A stretch of DNA of 47,824 bases from Bacillota bacterium (GTDB taxonomy: Bacteria > Bacillota > Clostridia > Lachnospirales > Lachnospiraceae), in assembly GCA_023434365.1 (NCBI GenBank), contig JAEYSV010000049.1:1-47824 (forward strand), in the 5' to 3' direction. Made by a program: the position numbers and the translations under genes. The notes beneath the pieces were generated by a model. That model was given only the letters and a program-made list of their open reading frames with translations. It did not search any database and had not been told where the DNA came from. Positions 16,341 through 24,591 of the stretch are shown piece by piece (within the stretch, counting starts at the first letter, position 1; each line of letters starts with the position of its first letter).

Positions 16341-16823
16341 TTATTTTTTCTTTGTAATATACATCTGGCATGTCTGGCAGCCTTTTGCAATCGTATCCCC
16401 TAAGCGATATTCAAAATTCTCATACGTACTGACAATTCCACGATCCCCATCCATAGCGGTGTCACAGTATAAGTCAATATCTTCATCTGATACACCAAGT
16501 TTTTGCCAAGCAGCAACAAGTGGGCAGTAATGGAAAGTTACCGTAAGATGATCTTCTGATACATCCGTTTCCATATCAAAGATTTTCTGTGTATTTTCCG
16601 GAAGAAATGCTTCCGTAAATACTCTCAAATCTTCAGTTCTAGGGAGTTTGCTTTCTCCATGGAATGCGCCACAACGAAAGATAGCATCCTTCGCAAATTC
16701 AAGGTCAAGACCTCTTTTTTTTGCTTCATCAACTAAAAGAGCAAACCAGGTTGCACGATGTTCAATCGCTGAGCGAAGTTCTTCAATATGTTGTCCATGT
16801 TCTTTTTTATTATTTGTTATCAT
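16341..16823 (-). CDS. L-2-amino-thiazoline-4-carboxylate hydrolase-like protein
   Basis: A 160-residue protein of the ATC-hydrolase family. Family marks are 'TVTFHYCPLVAAWQKLGV' (likely active-site Cys in YCPL), 'DIDLYCDTAMDGDRGIV', and the closing 'GDTIAKGCQTCQMYI'. The classical enzyme opens the thiazoline ring on the way to cysteine, but most members are untested. The gene lies 55 bases after livF and is the last gene of the liv transport operon. This suggests that the imported compound, or a by-product, is its substrate, which would fit an amino-acid-like molecule. It ends at the shared palindromic terminator. Confidence 0.8.
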   Translation of the reverse strand: MITNNKKEHGQHIEELRSAIEHRATWFALLVDEAKKRGLDLEFAKDAIFRCGAFHGESKLPRTEDLRVFTEAFLPENTQKIFDMETDVSEDHLTVTFHYCPLVAAWQKLGVSDEDIDLYCDTAMDGDRGIVSTYENFEYRLGDTIAKGCQTCQMYITKKK

Positions 16824-16878
16824 ACATTTCTCTCCTTTTTTATATTGCGTATGCCTTAGATTCCCCTTGGGCTAAGTA

Positions 16879-17610
16879 TTAGGCACTCTGTGTAGGTGCG
16901 ATTTCGCCAAGATATGCTTTTCTCACTTCATCATTACTTAACAGTTCTTTTGCCAGACCTGATAATTTAACCAGACCATTTTCAAGTACGTAAGCGCGGT
17001 GCGATATCTTCAGTGCCATATGGGCATTCTGTTCAATTAATAGAATCGTAATGCCTAGGCGGTTGATATCCTTGATCAAATCAAAGATGAGCTTTACCAG
17101 ATTCGGAGCCAATCCAAGAGACGGTTCATCTAGAAGAAGTAATTTGGGTTTACTCATTAGGGCTCTGGCAATGGCTAGCATCTGCTGCTCTCCACCCGAC
17201 ATCGTTCCAGCTAACTGTTTCTTTCGTTGCAACAGTCTTGGAAATAACTGATACATCTCTTCCATTGTCGTTTGAATCTCTTTCTTATCTTTTCTCGTAT
17301 AAGCACCAATCTTTAAGTTCTCTTCGACGGTAAGTCTTGGAAAGATTCCTCGTCCCTCCATCGAAAGGCTAACACCTAAGCGTACAATATCATTTGGCTT
17401 TAATGAGGTAATGTCCTTACCATCAAAAACAATACGACCTTTGTCTGGAGGAACAGTTCCTGTGATAGAAGCCAACAGAGTACTTTTCCCGGCTCCATTG
17501 GAGCCAATCAGACTAATAATCTCGCCCTCTTCCACTACTAGTTCGACACCTTTTAGGGCGGCAATTCGTCCATAGTTAGTCGAGAGATTCTCAATCACAA
17601 GTAAACTCAT
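16879..17610 (-). CDS. livF: Branched-chain amino-acid ABC transporter ATPase LivF
   Basis: A 243-residue ATPase of the high-affinity branched-chain amino-acid importer. The motifs are intact: Walker A 'GSNGAGKSTLL', signature 'MSGGEQQMLAIARAL', Walker B 'LLLLDEPSLGLAP' and H-loop replacement 'LLIEQNAH', which is typical of LivF. It overlaps livG by 4 bases, so the two are coupled. It would pair with LivG on the cytoplasmic face of LivHM. Confidence 0.95.
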   Translation of the reverse strand: MSLLVIENLSTNYGRIAALKGVELVVEEGEIISLIGSNGAGKSTLLASITGTVPPDKGRIVFDGKDITSLKPNDIVRLGVSLSMEGRGIFPRLTVEENLKIGAYTRKDKKEIQTTMEEMYQLFPRLLQRKKQLAGTMSGGEQQMLAIARALMSKPKLLLLDEPSLGLAPNLVKLIFDLIKDINRLGITILLIEQNAHMALKISHRAYVLENGLVKLSGLAKELLSNDEVRKAYLGEIAPTQSA

Positions 17611-18377
17611 TCTTCCACCTCACTTTCTCCAAGATATGCAGCGGTTACCCGTTTATTCATAAGGATTTCCTCCGGCTTTCCCTGTGCAATCTTTTTGCCA
17701 TAATCAAGAACATAGATATAATCAGAAACATTCATTACTACATTCATGTCATGCTCAATTAGCAATATCGTATATCCTTTTTCTTTCAGCTTTCGAATAA
17801 ACTTACGTAACTCTTCGGATTCCTGAGGATTCATACCAGCCGCTGGCTCATCAAGCAAAATGAGTTTTGCTCCGGTTGCAATCGCACGAACGATTTCTAA
17901 TTTGCGCTGATCACCATATGGCAGATTATCTGCATAATCATCAACGCGGTCCTGCAATCCAACTTCTTTTAAAAGCTTGGCAGCATATCTCTTTTTCTCT
18001 TCCTCTTCGCTACGAAAACTTTTGCTTCGTAATAATGAATTCCATAAACGGTATTTGGTTTGAATATGAGTCCCAATCAATACATTTTCAATCACTCTCA
18101 TATCAGAAAATAACCGTATGTTTTGAAATGTTCTGGCGATTCCTGCTTTTGCTATCTCTTGAACTGTCTTGCCTGTAATATTGATGCCATCAAAGGTAAT
18201 TTGTCCCTCATTTGCCTGGTAAAGACCGCTTAACAGATTAAAAACGGTTGTTTTTCCCGCACCATTTGGTCCTATGATACTCACTACTTGTCCTTGTCTT
18301 ACTTCAAAGTCCAGATGGTCAACAGCAGTAATTCCACCAAAATGAATCGCGAGGTTTTTAACACTTAGATACGTCAT
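17607..18377 (-). CDS. livG: Branched-chain amino-acid ABC transporter ATPase LivG
   Basis: A 256-residue ATPase, the LivG partner. It has Walker A 'GPNGAGKTTVFNLLSG', the LivG-specific 'GIARTFQNIRLF', the helical insert with 'LLRSKSFRSEEEEKKRYA', a shortened signature 'LPYGDQRKLEIVRAI', and Walker B 'LILLDEPAAGMNPQE'. The gene begins 2 bases after livM. Position and motifs leave little doubt. Confidence 0.95.
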   Translation of the reverse strand: MTYLSVKNLAIHFGGITAVDHLDFEVRQGQVVSIIGPNGAGKTTVFNLLSGLYQANEGQITFDGINITGKTVQEIAKAGIARTFQNIRLFSDMRVIENVLIGTHIQTKYRLWNSLLRSKSFRSEEEEKKRYAAKLLKEVGLQDRVDDYADNLPYGDQRKLEIVRAIATGAKLILLDEPAAGMNPQESEELRKFIRKLKEKGYTILLIEHDMNVVMNVSDYIYVLDYGKKIAQGKPEEILMNKRVTAAYLGESEVEE

Positions 18378-18379
18378 AA

Positions 18380-19375
18380 TTACTGCTCCTTTCCGGACTG
18401 TTCCTGTTCGTTGTAATTCGTAAATGGATTATTTATTTGTGTGAAGTAAGGAACTTTTGATCTCCAGCCTAATAATCCCTGCGGTCTGAAACGCATCATT
18501 ACGATAAGGATAACTCCATAAACTACAAATCTCCATTCCATTAATGGTCTTGCCACTTCCGGAAAGACAATCAGGATTAATGCTCCCAGGTACATTCCTC
18601 GGATGGTTCCCATACCACCTAGGATTACAATGCTTAATATTAAAATAGATACATCAAAACTAAAAGAATTATGATCAATATAAGATACTAAGGTCGCATA
18701 TAATCCACCTGCCAATCCAGTGATTACCGCTGAGATAACAAAAGCAATAATCTTATACCTGGAGGTACGAATCCCCATCATCGACGAAGCCAGCTCATCT
18801 GCTTTGATGGCTCTTAACGTTCGCCCTGTATTAGATTTTTGAATCGCTATACTAACATAAGTGACAAGTAACACCATAATTAGCATCATATAATATAATC
18901 CATTATTTGCTAGTGTCATTGGATTACCCATAATAGTAATCTTAGGGATATTACGAAGTCCTAATGTTCCATTGGTAACTGAATCCATATTCATAATAAG
19001 CATCTTTACGATTTCACCAAACCCTAAGGTTACTACAGATAGATAGGTTCCTGTCAAGCGAAGCGTTGGAAGCCCTAATAACAATCCTGATATCCCGGTA
19101 ATCACCATTGCAATTAGTACTGCTAAGAAAAAATTCATGTTAAATCGCATCATCAGTATGGCAGTACTATACGCTCCAATTGCATAAAACCCAGCATGAC
19201 CCAAACTCACTAATCCGGTAAACCCTGTTAGAATATTAAGTCCTAAAGCCAAAGTGGTATAAATTCCAATCATGATTACGATGCGTGTAATATATTGTGT
19301 GAACCCAAAGGCAGGAAAAGCAACAAGTAACACTATCCCTGCACCACTAAGCAGTAAACGGTTTTTATAACTCAT
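18380..19375 (-). CDS. livM: Branched-chain amino-acid ABC transporter permease LivM
   Basis: A 331-residue permease with about eight to ten membrane helices. The typical block 'LALGLNILTGFTGLVSLGHAGFYAIGAY' appears at about 42-70, and the conserved 'GGMGTIRGMYLGALILIVFPE' loop comes near the end. It has a hydrophilic C-terminal tail of about 30 residues rich in Gln and Asn. It starts 3 bases after livH. Confidence 0.95.
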   Translation of the reverse strand: MSYKNRLLLSGAGIVLLVAFPAFGFTQYITRIVIMIGIYTTLALGLNILTGFTGLVSLGHAGFYAIGAYSTAILMMRFNMNFFLAVLIAMVITGISGLLLGLPTLRLTGTYLSVVTLGFGEIVKMLIMNMDSVTNGTLGLRNIPKITIMGNPMTLANNGLYYMMLIMVLLVTYVSIAIQKSNTGRTLRAIKADELASSMMGIRTSRYKIIAFVISAVITGLAGGLYATLVSYIDHNSFSFDVSILILSIVILGGMGTIRGMYLGALILIVFPEVARPLMEWRFVVYGVILIVMMRFRPQGLLGWRSKVPYFTQINNPFTNYNEQEQSGKEQ

Positions 19376-19378
19376 AAG

Positions 19379-20254
19379 CTACACCTTTTCGATCCCTTTC
19401 TTACCAAACAATCCAGCTGGACGAACAATTAATACAAGGATAAGAATGATGAATGCAATACTATCACGATACTCGGAGCCAAACCAGGTAGCTGCCAGAC
19501 CTTCTGCTACTCCAATTACCAGTCCTCCTACTACTGCACCATGAAAACTTCCGATTCCTCCAAGCACTGCAGCTGCAAAGGCTTTTAAGCCTACCATAAA
19601 ACCCATCGTAGGATATAGAATCTCATAGTACCCACTAATTAGTACACTTGCGATGGCTGCTGCTACCCCTCCTAAGAAGAAAGTGAAGGAAATTATAAAA
19701 TTCGTATTAATTCCCATTAATCCTGCATTTTTTTCATTCTGTTCTACCGCTCGCATTGCGAGTCCTATTTTTGTTCCTTTTACTAATAATGTTAACACGA
19801 CTAGTAATACGATGGAGGTAACCAACATTACGATTTGCATCGTATTAATCTCAACCCCTGCTAAACCAAATACTTTATTTTCAAATAACTTTGGAAATGG
19901 TCTCTTCTCACTTCCAAAACCCATCATTAATAAATTCTGTATAATATATGAAACACCAATAGTGGTAATCAGAGAGGAAATCGGTGGCGATTTCTTCTTG
20001 CGAAGTGGCTGTAATGCCACTTTATCAATCATAATTCCTAATAGCCCTGCAAATACGACACCAAGTAAGATTGCTGGTATTAAACCAAAATTGATGCCGA
20101 TTAGAAAGATAATGGCATGCGCTCCGAAGGCATATACCGCTCCATGTGAAAAGTTAACAAGGCGCAATATACCAAATACCAGAGAATACCCTACTGCAAT
20201 TAATGCATATGCCATACCAAGTGCTAAGCCATTGATAAGTTGTTGTAATATCAT
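19379..20254 (-). CDS. livH: Branched-chain amino-acid ABC transporter permease LivH
   Basis: A permease of about 291 residues that starts MILQQLINGLALGMAY. The reading frame is open 14 codons further upstream, but the AAAGGAG site lies 9 bases before the ATG at 20254, so I choose that start. The family block 'GYSLVFGILRLVNFSHGAVYAFGA' follows, with 'GGIGSFHGAVVGGLVIGVAEGL' near the end. It lies about 95 bases after the binding-protein gene, within one operon. Confidence 0.94.
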   Translation of the reverse strand: MILQQLINGLALGMAYALIAVGYSLVFGILRLVNFSHGAVYAFGAHAIIFLIGINFGLIPAILLGVVFAGLLGIMIDKVALQPLRKKKSPPISSLITTIGVSYIIQNLLMMGFGSEKRPFPKLFENKVFGLAGVEINTMQIVMLVTSIVLLVVLTLLVKGTKIGLAMRAVEQNEKNAGLMGINTNFIISFTFFLGGVAAAIASVLISGYYEILYPTMGFMVGLKAFAAAVLGGIGSFHGAVVGGLVIGVAEGLAATWFGSEYRDSIAFIILILVLIVRPAGLFGKKGIEKV

Positions 20255-20349
20255 AGTTTGAATCTCCTTTCCAGGTTTACTGCGCCCAGATAACAATGAC
20301 TGGTTACGTGATTTGTATTATGCACTTAACGTATTTGTGCACTTTTTAA

Positions 20350-21483
20350 TTACTTAGTATAACGAACAAACTTACCATCTTGTACGATTAATTTTGTATA
20401 CACTTTTGTTGCATCTCCAATATCGTTAAACTTCGTTTCTCCGGTAATTCCAGAATAGTTAATGGAATTAACCGCATCTCTTAAGGTTTCTTTATCCGTA
20501 GAATTATTTGCTTTGATTGCTTCTAAGAAAATGCCGATAGAGTCATATGCCTGTGCTGCAAGAGCGGATGGTTCACTTCCAAACTTTTCTTTGTAAGCAG
20601 TAACGAATTTTTGAACTGCTTCCTCTTCTGAATCTGCATAAAAACTGACTGGGAATAAAACTCCCTCGACTGCATCGCCACCAAGTTCAATTAATTGCTG
20701 TGCATAGGCATTCGATAAACCAATTACCTGAATATCAGGATCTACTGCTTTATACTGTTTTGCTAAAGGAGCAATAAGAGAATACATTCCAACGCTGATT
20801 ACTACTTCTGCACCAGCTTCTTTTAATTTGGCAATTGCTAAACTATAATCATCGGAACCTTCTAACACTTCTTCATGTGCAACTAAAGTGAGATTTTTAT
20901 TGTTATTGATCATTTCAGAAGCGATCGTTCCGGCTGTTGTTCCCCAGTCTGTCTTAATAGCCACGATACCAACCTTTGTCAGACCAAGGTCATTTTGAAT
21001 CATATCTTCAACTACTTCAAACTCACTGCTGATTACGGAGTTATTACGAAAAATGTAGTTACCAATAGAAGAATAATCTGGATGGGAAGCAGTGTTAGAG
21101 ATTTCAATTACCTGGTTCTCCTGGTAAATTGGAGCTGCTACCATACTAACGCCAGAGGAAAAATGTCCAAGTACGCCAACGATACTATTATCACTTACTA
21201 TTTTCTGAGCGATGGAAGCTGCTTCTTCGCCAGAGTTTTTATCATCATAGTTAACAAGTTCAATGTTACGTCCTAGCACACCGCCATTGGCATTCCATTC
21301 ATCCACTTTAATCTGTGCTGCCAATAAGAAGCTTTTGCCGTATTCTGCGTTATCTCCTGTCATTGGAAATGCAACTGCAATTTTTATTGGTCCATCTCCT
21401 GTATTTTGATTGGAGGATGCACAACCGCTAAGTACTGATACAGATAAAACAAGAATTAAAATCACACTTAATATTTTTTTCAT
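20350..21483 (-). CDS. livJ: Branched-chain amino-acid-type substrate-binding lipoprotein
   Basis: A 377-residue lipoprotein that captures the solute outside the membrane. The signal peptide ends in a lipobox, LSGC, with Cys21 as the lipid anchor. The type I binding-protein fold (Leu/Ile/Val-binding family) shows in 'IAVAFPMTGDNAEYGKSFLLAAQIKVDEWNANGG', 'GVLGHFSSGVSMVAAPIYQ' and 'GIVAIKTDWGTTAG'. It is the first gene of the liv operon. Branched-chain amino acids are the standard ligands, but this family also carries amides, urea and aromatic acids, and the ligand is not fixed by sequence. Confidence 0.92.
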   Translation of the reverse strand: MKKILSVILILVLSVSVLSGCASSNQNTGDGPIKIAVAFPMTGDNAEYGKSFLLAAQIKVDEWNANGGVLGRNIELVNYDDKNSGEEAASIAQKIVSDNSIVGVLGHFSSGVSMVAAPIYQENQVIEISNTASHPDYSSIGNYIFRNNSVISSEFEVVEDMIQNDLGLTKVGIVAIKTDWGTTAGTIASEMINNNKNLTLVAHEEVLEGSDDYSLAIAKLKEAGAEVVISVGMYSLIAPLAKQYKAVDPDIQVIGLSNAYAQQLIELGGDAVEGVLFPVSFYADSEEEAVQKFVTAYKEKFGSEPSALAAQAYDSIGIFLEAIKANNSTDKETLRDAVNSINYSGITGETKFNDIGDATKVYTKLIVQDGKFVRYTK

Positions 21484-21586
21484 AGACGATTCCTCTACCT
21501 TTCGTTTTGTTATGTCTCACTTCACTTTGAAGTGGATTTTATGTTCCTTCTTTTTAATTCATACTAATTTGATAAGGATAGTATGG

Positions 21587-21615
21587 ATTATAACTGGGAT
21601 TATAATTAAAGTCAA
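21587..21615 (-). promoter_or_regulatory. Near-consensus sigma-A promoter of the liv operon
   Basis: On the minus strand TTGACT (21610-21615) and TATAAT (21587-21592) are separated by exactly 17 bases. This promoter should be strong. A leader of roughly 95-100 bases precedes the binding-protein start codon. No clear operator is visible. Confidence 0.8.
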
Positions 21616-21810
21616 GAACAATTTATATTTTTTTTATACTTTTTTGTTATAAAAACATCGATTCTCGTAACCGTTCGCTGACCATATATAACTATTATAA
21701 TTACCAGTCCTAATGAGTCGCTTAATAATATGAAGCGGGCGTTGTGCATACCCCTTAAAGAATACTATCGCCAAGATAGAAATAGAAGAAAGTATGAGTT
21801 TCCTTTTATT
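21616..21810. other. Intergenic stretch between the two divergent promoters
   Basis: The 436-base gap between the liv operon and the PPDK-like gene holds promoters for each side near its ends. In this central part I see only AT-rich DNA and a weakly open minus-strand frame with no ribosome site. No gene or RNA is recognised. Confidence 0.5.
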
Positions 21811-21842
21811 TTGACAAAATTCATACACTTCTCCTATATAAT
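21811..21842 (+). promoter_or_regulatory. Promoter of the PPDK-like gene
   Basis: TTGACA at 21811-21816 is followed after 18 bases by TATATA, or after 20 bases by TATAAT (21837-21842). A ribosome site AAGGAGG stands about 7 bases before the ATG at 21920. Confidence 0.6.
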
Positions 21843-21845
21843 AAA

Positions 21846-21880
21846 AGTGAAGCGGATATTCGCATTCTGCTTCACTGCTC
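21846..21880. repeat. Short dispersed repeat, copy 2, with dyad symmetry
   Basis: Arms GTGAAGC and GCTTCAC surround GGATATTCGCATTCT. It matches the decayed copy at 2961-2996. It sits in the leader of the PPDK-like gene, just after the -10 box, so it could act on transcription or as an RNA hairpin. Confidence 0.4.
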
Positions 21881-21919
21881 GTAACCTTACACGAATTAAG
21901 TCAAGATAAGGAGGTTTTT

Positions 21920-24529
21920 ATGTCAGCTTTTGAAAAAGTTCATTCGGGAATCCCTAGGTTAGATCAGGCTTTTGATTTCATTCGTCTAGGTGACAATGTT
22001 GTCTGGCAGGTTTCTACGCTTGATGAATTTAAACTGTTTGCCACACCATTCGTTAATCAGGCGATACTTGATAAGCGTAATATAATTTACATACGTTTTG
22101 CTACACATCCTCCTCTTTTTTTTCCTCAAGAAGGGTTAAAAATAGTTGAAATGAAACTCTCCCATCGATTTGAAACCTTTACTGTTGAGATTCATAATTT
22201 GATTACCAAAGAAGGAAGAGATGCTTTTTATGTTTTTGACTGTCTGAGTGAATTACAAGTCGCCTGGTCAACAGATATGATGATGGGTAATTTCTTTCGG
22301 GTCACCTGCCCTTACTTGTTTACCTTAGATACCGTCGCCTACTTTCCTATTCTTCGTGGCAAGCATTCTTTTGATGCTATTGCAAAAATCCGGGATACTA
22401 CCCAACTACTGCTGGATGTATATTCTGAATTCCATCACTGTTATGTTCATCCATTAAAAATATGGAATCGTTACTCCGCAACCATGTTTTTACCTCACGA
22501 ATTCTGTGCTGAGAATGGCTCTTTTCTTCCTCTTACTGATGGAATCAAAGTGAGTGCCTTTTACCATGTACTTAACAGGCATACGAATATGACTCCTGAG
22601 CATAATACAGACAGTTTGGACCGCTTTTTCAGTATGGTACGTCTCCTATATAGTCAAGGCGCACCTATCGAATCCTACTGCATTACCATGTGCAAAATCA
22701 TGATGACACGGGATGAAAAATTACGTGCTCTTATCATTCATAGTTTTTCACCAGAGGATTACTTTGGAATACGCCGGAAAATGATAGGCTCAGGTATGAT
22801 TGGCGGGAAAGCATGTGGTATGCTTCTGGCACGTAAACTAATTGAAAAATACTTGCCAGATTGCCATCAAAACCTAGAGCCTCATGATTCGTTTTATATT
22901 GGATCTGATGTCTTCTATACCTACATAGTACAAAATGATCTGTGGGATTTGCGCATAAGACAACGTACCGAATCAGAATACTTTACACTGGCTCCTAAAT
23001 TGCAAGAGAAACTACAGAATGGATTATTCCCGGAAGATATCAGAGAACAGTTTCGCAGGATGTTAGACTACTATGGGCAAAGCCCTATTATCGTAAGAAG
23101 TAGTTCCATTCTCGAAGATGGTTTTGGCAATGCATTTGCTGGTAAGTATGAATCCGTATTCTGCTGTAATCAGGGTACTCTAAGTGAACGTCTTTTCACC
23201 TTCGAGAAAGCAGTGCGAACAGTTTATGCCAGTACTATGGATGCCTCTGCCCTTGAATACCGAAAACGCAGAGGACTAGCAGGTCGTGATGAGCAGATGG
23301 CTCTTCTCGTTCAACGAGTATCCGGTTCTAGATTTGCAGATTACTATCTTCCATTGGCTGCTGGTGTTGGGTATTCCTTTAGCCCGTACAGGTTTCTCCC
23401 TGAGATTGATGCAAAAGCAGGCATGCTTCGCATCGTAATGGGACTTGGTACGAAGGCGGTAGACCGGACAGAGGGCGATTATCCAAGGCTAATCAGTCTG
23501 GACTCCCCACTTACTCTATCCTCTCACAATATTGCAGAGCGCCATCGATATTCCCAACATAAACTGGATGTCATATCTGTGAAAGAGAACAGTCTGGTAG
23601 AAAAGGAGTTAGATGAAATAATAAGTTATGTACCATTTACGCTGCTCAAATCAGTCTTAGAGCATGATTACGAAGCGGAGCAACATTTTATTGATCGCGG
23701 TCAACGAAAGGACATATATTTTATTTCATGTCAGGGACTTGCTAGAAACGAAATGCTCATGCAGACATTGAAAAAAATATTAGCTTTACTTCAGAGTAAA
23801 TACGAATATCCGGTTGATATTGAATACACGATAAACTTAAGTACTGATGGCACGTTCTTAATTAACTTATTACAATGCCGCCCGTTACAGATTGCCGGTA
23901 ACAGCAGCCAAGTTACTCTGCCGAGTCTTTTGGGTCGTGAACAGGTCCTATTTCATACAAACTCCTCTTCCATGGGGCCATCGATAAAGCAAGTAGTTTC
24001 TATGGTTGTTTATGTTGACCCACACAAATATTATGAATTGCCATATAAGCAAAAACCTAATGTTGCAAACGCGATTCATCGTATTAACCATAGCTTTCAA
24101 AAGAGGAATTCTACGGTAATACTATTTGTTCCCGGTCGAATCGGGACTTCTTCTCCGGAGCTTGGAGTTCCTGTGGTTTTTGGAGATATCAGTGAATTTA
24201 GTGCTATTTGTGAGATATCTTATAGTAAAGCAGGGTATCGCCCAGAACTTTCCTTCGGTAGTCATATGTTTCAGGACTTAGTAGAAGAAAACATCTTTTA
24301 CTGTGCATTGTTTGAGAATGAAAAGACACTCGCCTTTCAACCAAATATATTAGATCAGTTTGGAAAGCTTATTACTACACAATATATCACTACACCGGAA
24401 CTACACGACGTTATTCGAGTCTATTCATTTTCTGATGACTCATTATGGCTTTATCATGATATGCATTTGGAGGAAGCAATTTGCTTTCTTCCTCTCGAAC
24501 TGAATCGAAATAGTACTTGCGAAAGCTAA
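21920..24529 (+). CDS. PPDK-type ATP-grasp protein with degenerate KaiC-like head
   Basis: An 869-residue protein. Residues about 6-190 look like a RecA/KaiC domain ('SGIPRLDQAFDFIRLGDNVVW', 'DAFYVFDCLSEL'), but the P-loop position reads VSTLDEFKLF, so ATP binding there is probably lost. Residues about 285-650 are the N-terminal nucleotide-binding domain of pyruvate phosphate dikinase / PEP synthase: GGK (295-297), VRSSS (392-396), 'GNAFAGKYES' and the closing 'LLQCRPLQI'. No phosphohistidine swivel motif or PEP-binding barrel follows; the last ~220 residues are unassigned. It is therefore unlikely to be a full PPDK and may transfer phosphate to another partner. It is monocistronic. Confidence 0.78.
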   Translation: MSAFEKVHSGIPRLDQAFDFIRLGDNVVWQVSTLDEFKLFATPFVNQAILDKRNIIYIRFATHPPLFFPQEGLKIVEMKLSHRFETFTVEIHNLITKEGRDAFYVFDCLSELQVAWSTDMMMGNFFRVTCPYLFTLDTVAYFPILRGKHSFDAIAKIRDTTQLLLDVYSEFHHCYVHPLKIWNRYSATMFLPHEFCAENGSFLPLTDGIKVSAFYHVLNRHTNMTPEHNTDSLDRFFSMVRLLYSQGAPIESYCITMCKIMMTRDEKLRALIIHSFSPEDYFGIRRKMIGSGMIGGKACGMLLARKLIEKYLPDCHQNLEPHDSFYIGSDVFYTYIVQNDLWDLRIRQRTESEYFTLAPKLQEKLQNGLFPEDIREQFRRMLDYYGQSPIIVRSSSILEDGFGNAFAGKYESVFCCNQGTLSERLFTFEKAVRTVYASTMDASALEYRKRRGLAGRDEQMALLVQRVSGSRFADYYLPLAAGVGYSFSPYRFLPEIDAKAGMLRIVMGLGTKAVDRTEGDYPRLISLDSPLTLSSHNIAERHRYSQHKLDVISVKENSLVEKELDEIISYVPFTLLKSVLEHDYEAEQHFIDRGQRKDIYFISCQGLARNEMLMQTLKKILALLQSKYEYPVDIEYTINLSTDGTFLINLLQCRPLQIAGNSSQVTLPSLLGREQVLFHTNSSSMGPSIKQVVSMVVYVDPHKYYELPYKQKPNVANAIHRINHSFQKRNSTVILFVPGRIGTSSPELGVPVVFGDISEFSAICEISYSKAGYRPELSFGSHMFQDLVEENIFYCALFENEKTLAFQPNILDQFGKLITTQYITTPELHDVIRVYSFSDDSLWLYHDMHLEEAICFLPLELNRNSTCES

Positions 24530-24541
24530 GAATATAAAAAG

Positions 24542-24577
24542 AACGCTCCCTTAACAGCTAACTGTTATGGGAGCGCT
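24542..24577. terminator. Bidirectional terminator between PPDK-like and chemoreceptor genes
   Basis: Arms CGCTCCCTTAACAG (24544-24557) and CTGTTATGGGAGCG (24562-24575) pair with one mismatch. A run of A lies before it and T-rich DNA after it. It serves both convergent genes. Confidence 0.75.
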
Positions 24578-24591
24578 CTCTTTATATTCTT

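Noticed and set aside
19653..20261. Plus-strand open frame of 202 codons opposite livH
   Set aside because: It is a shadow of the membrane-protein gene on the other strand, with no start signals and unusual composition.
21634..21828. Small minus-strand gene upstream of the liv promoter
   Set aside because: It has no ribosome site and a low-complexity translation, and it lies between two promoters.
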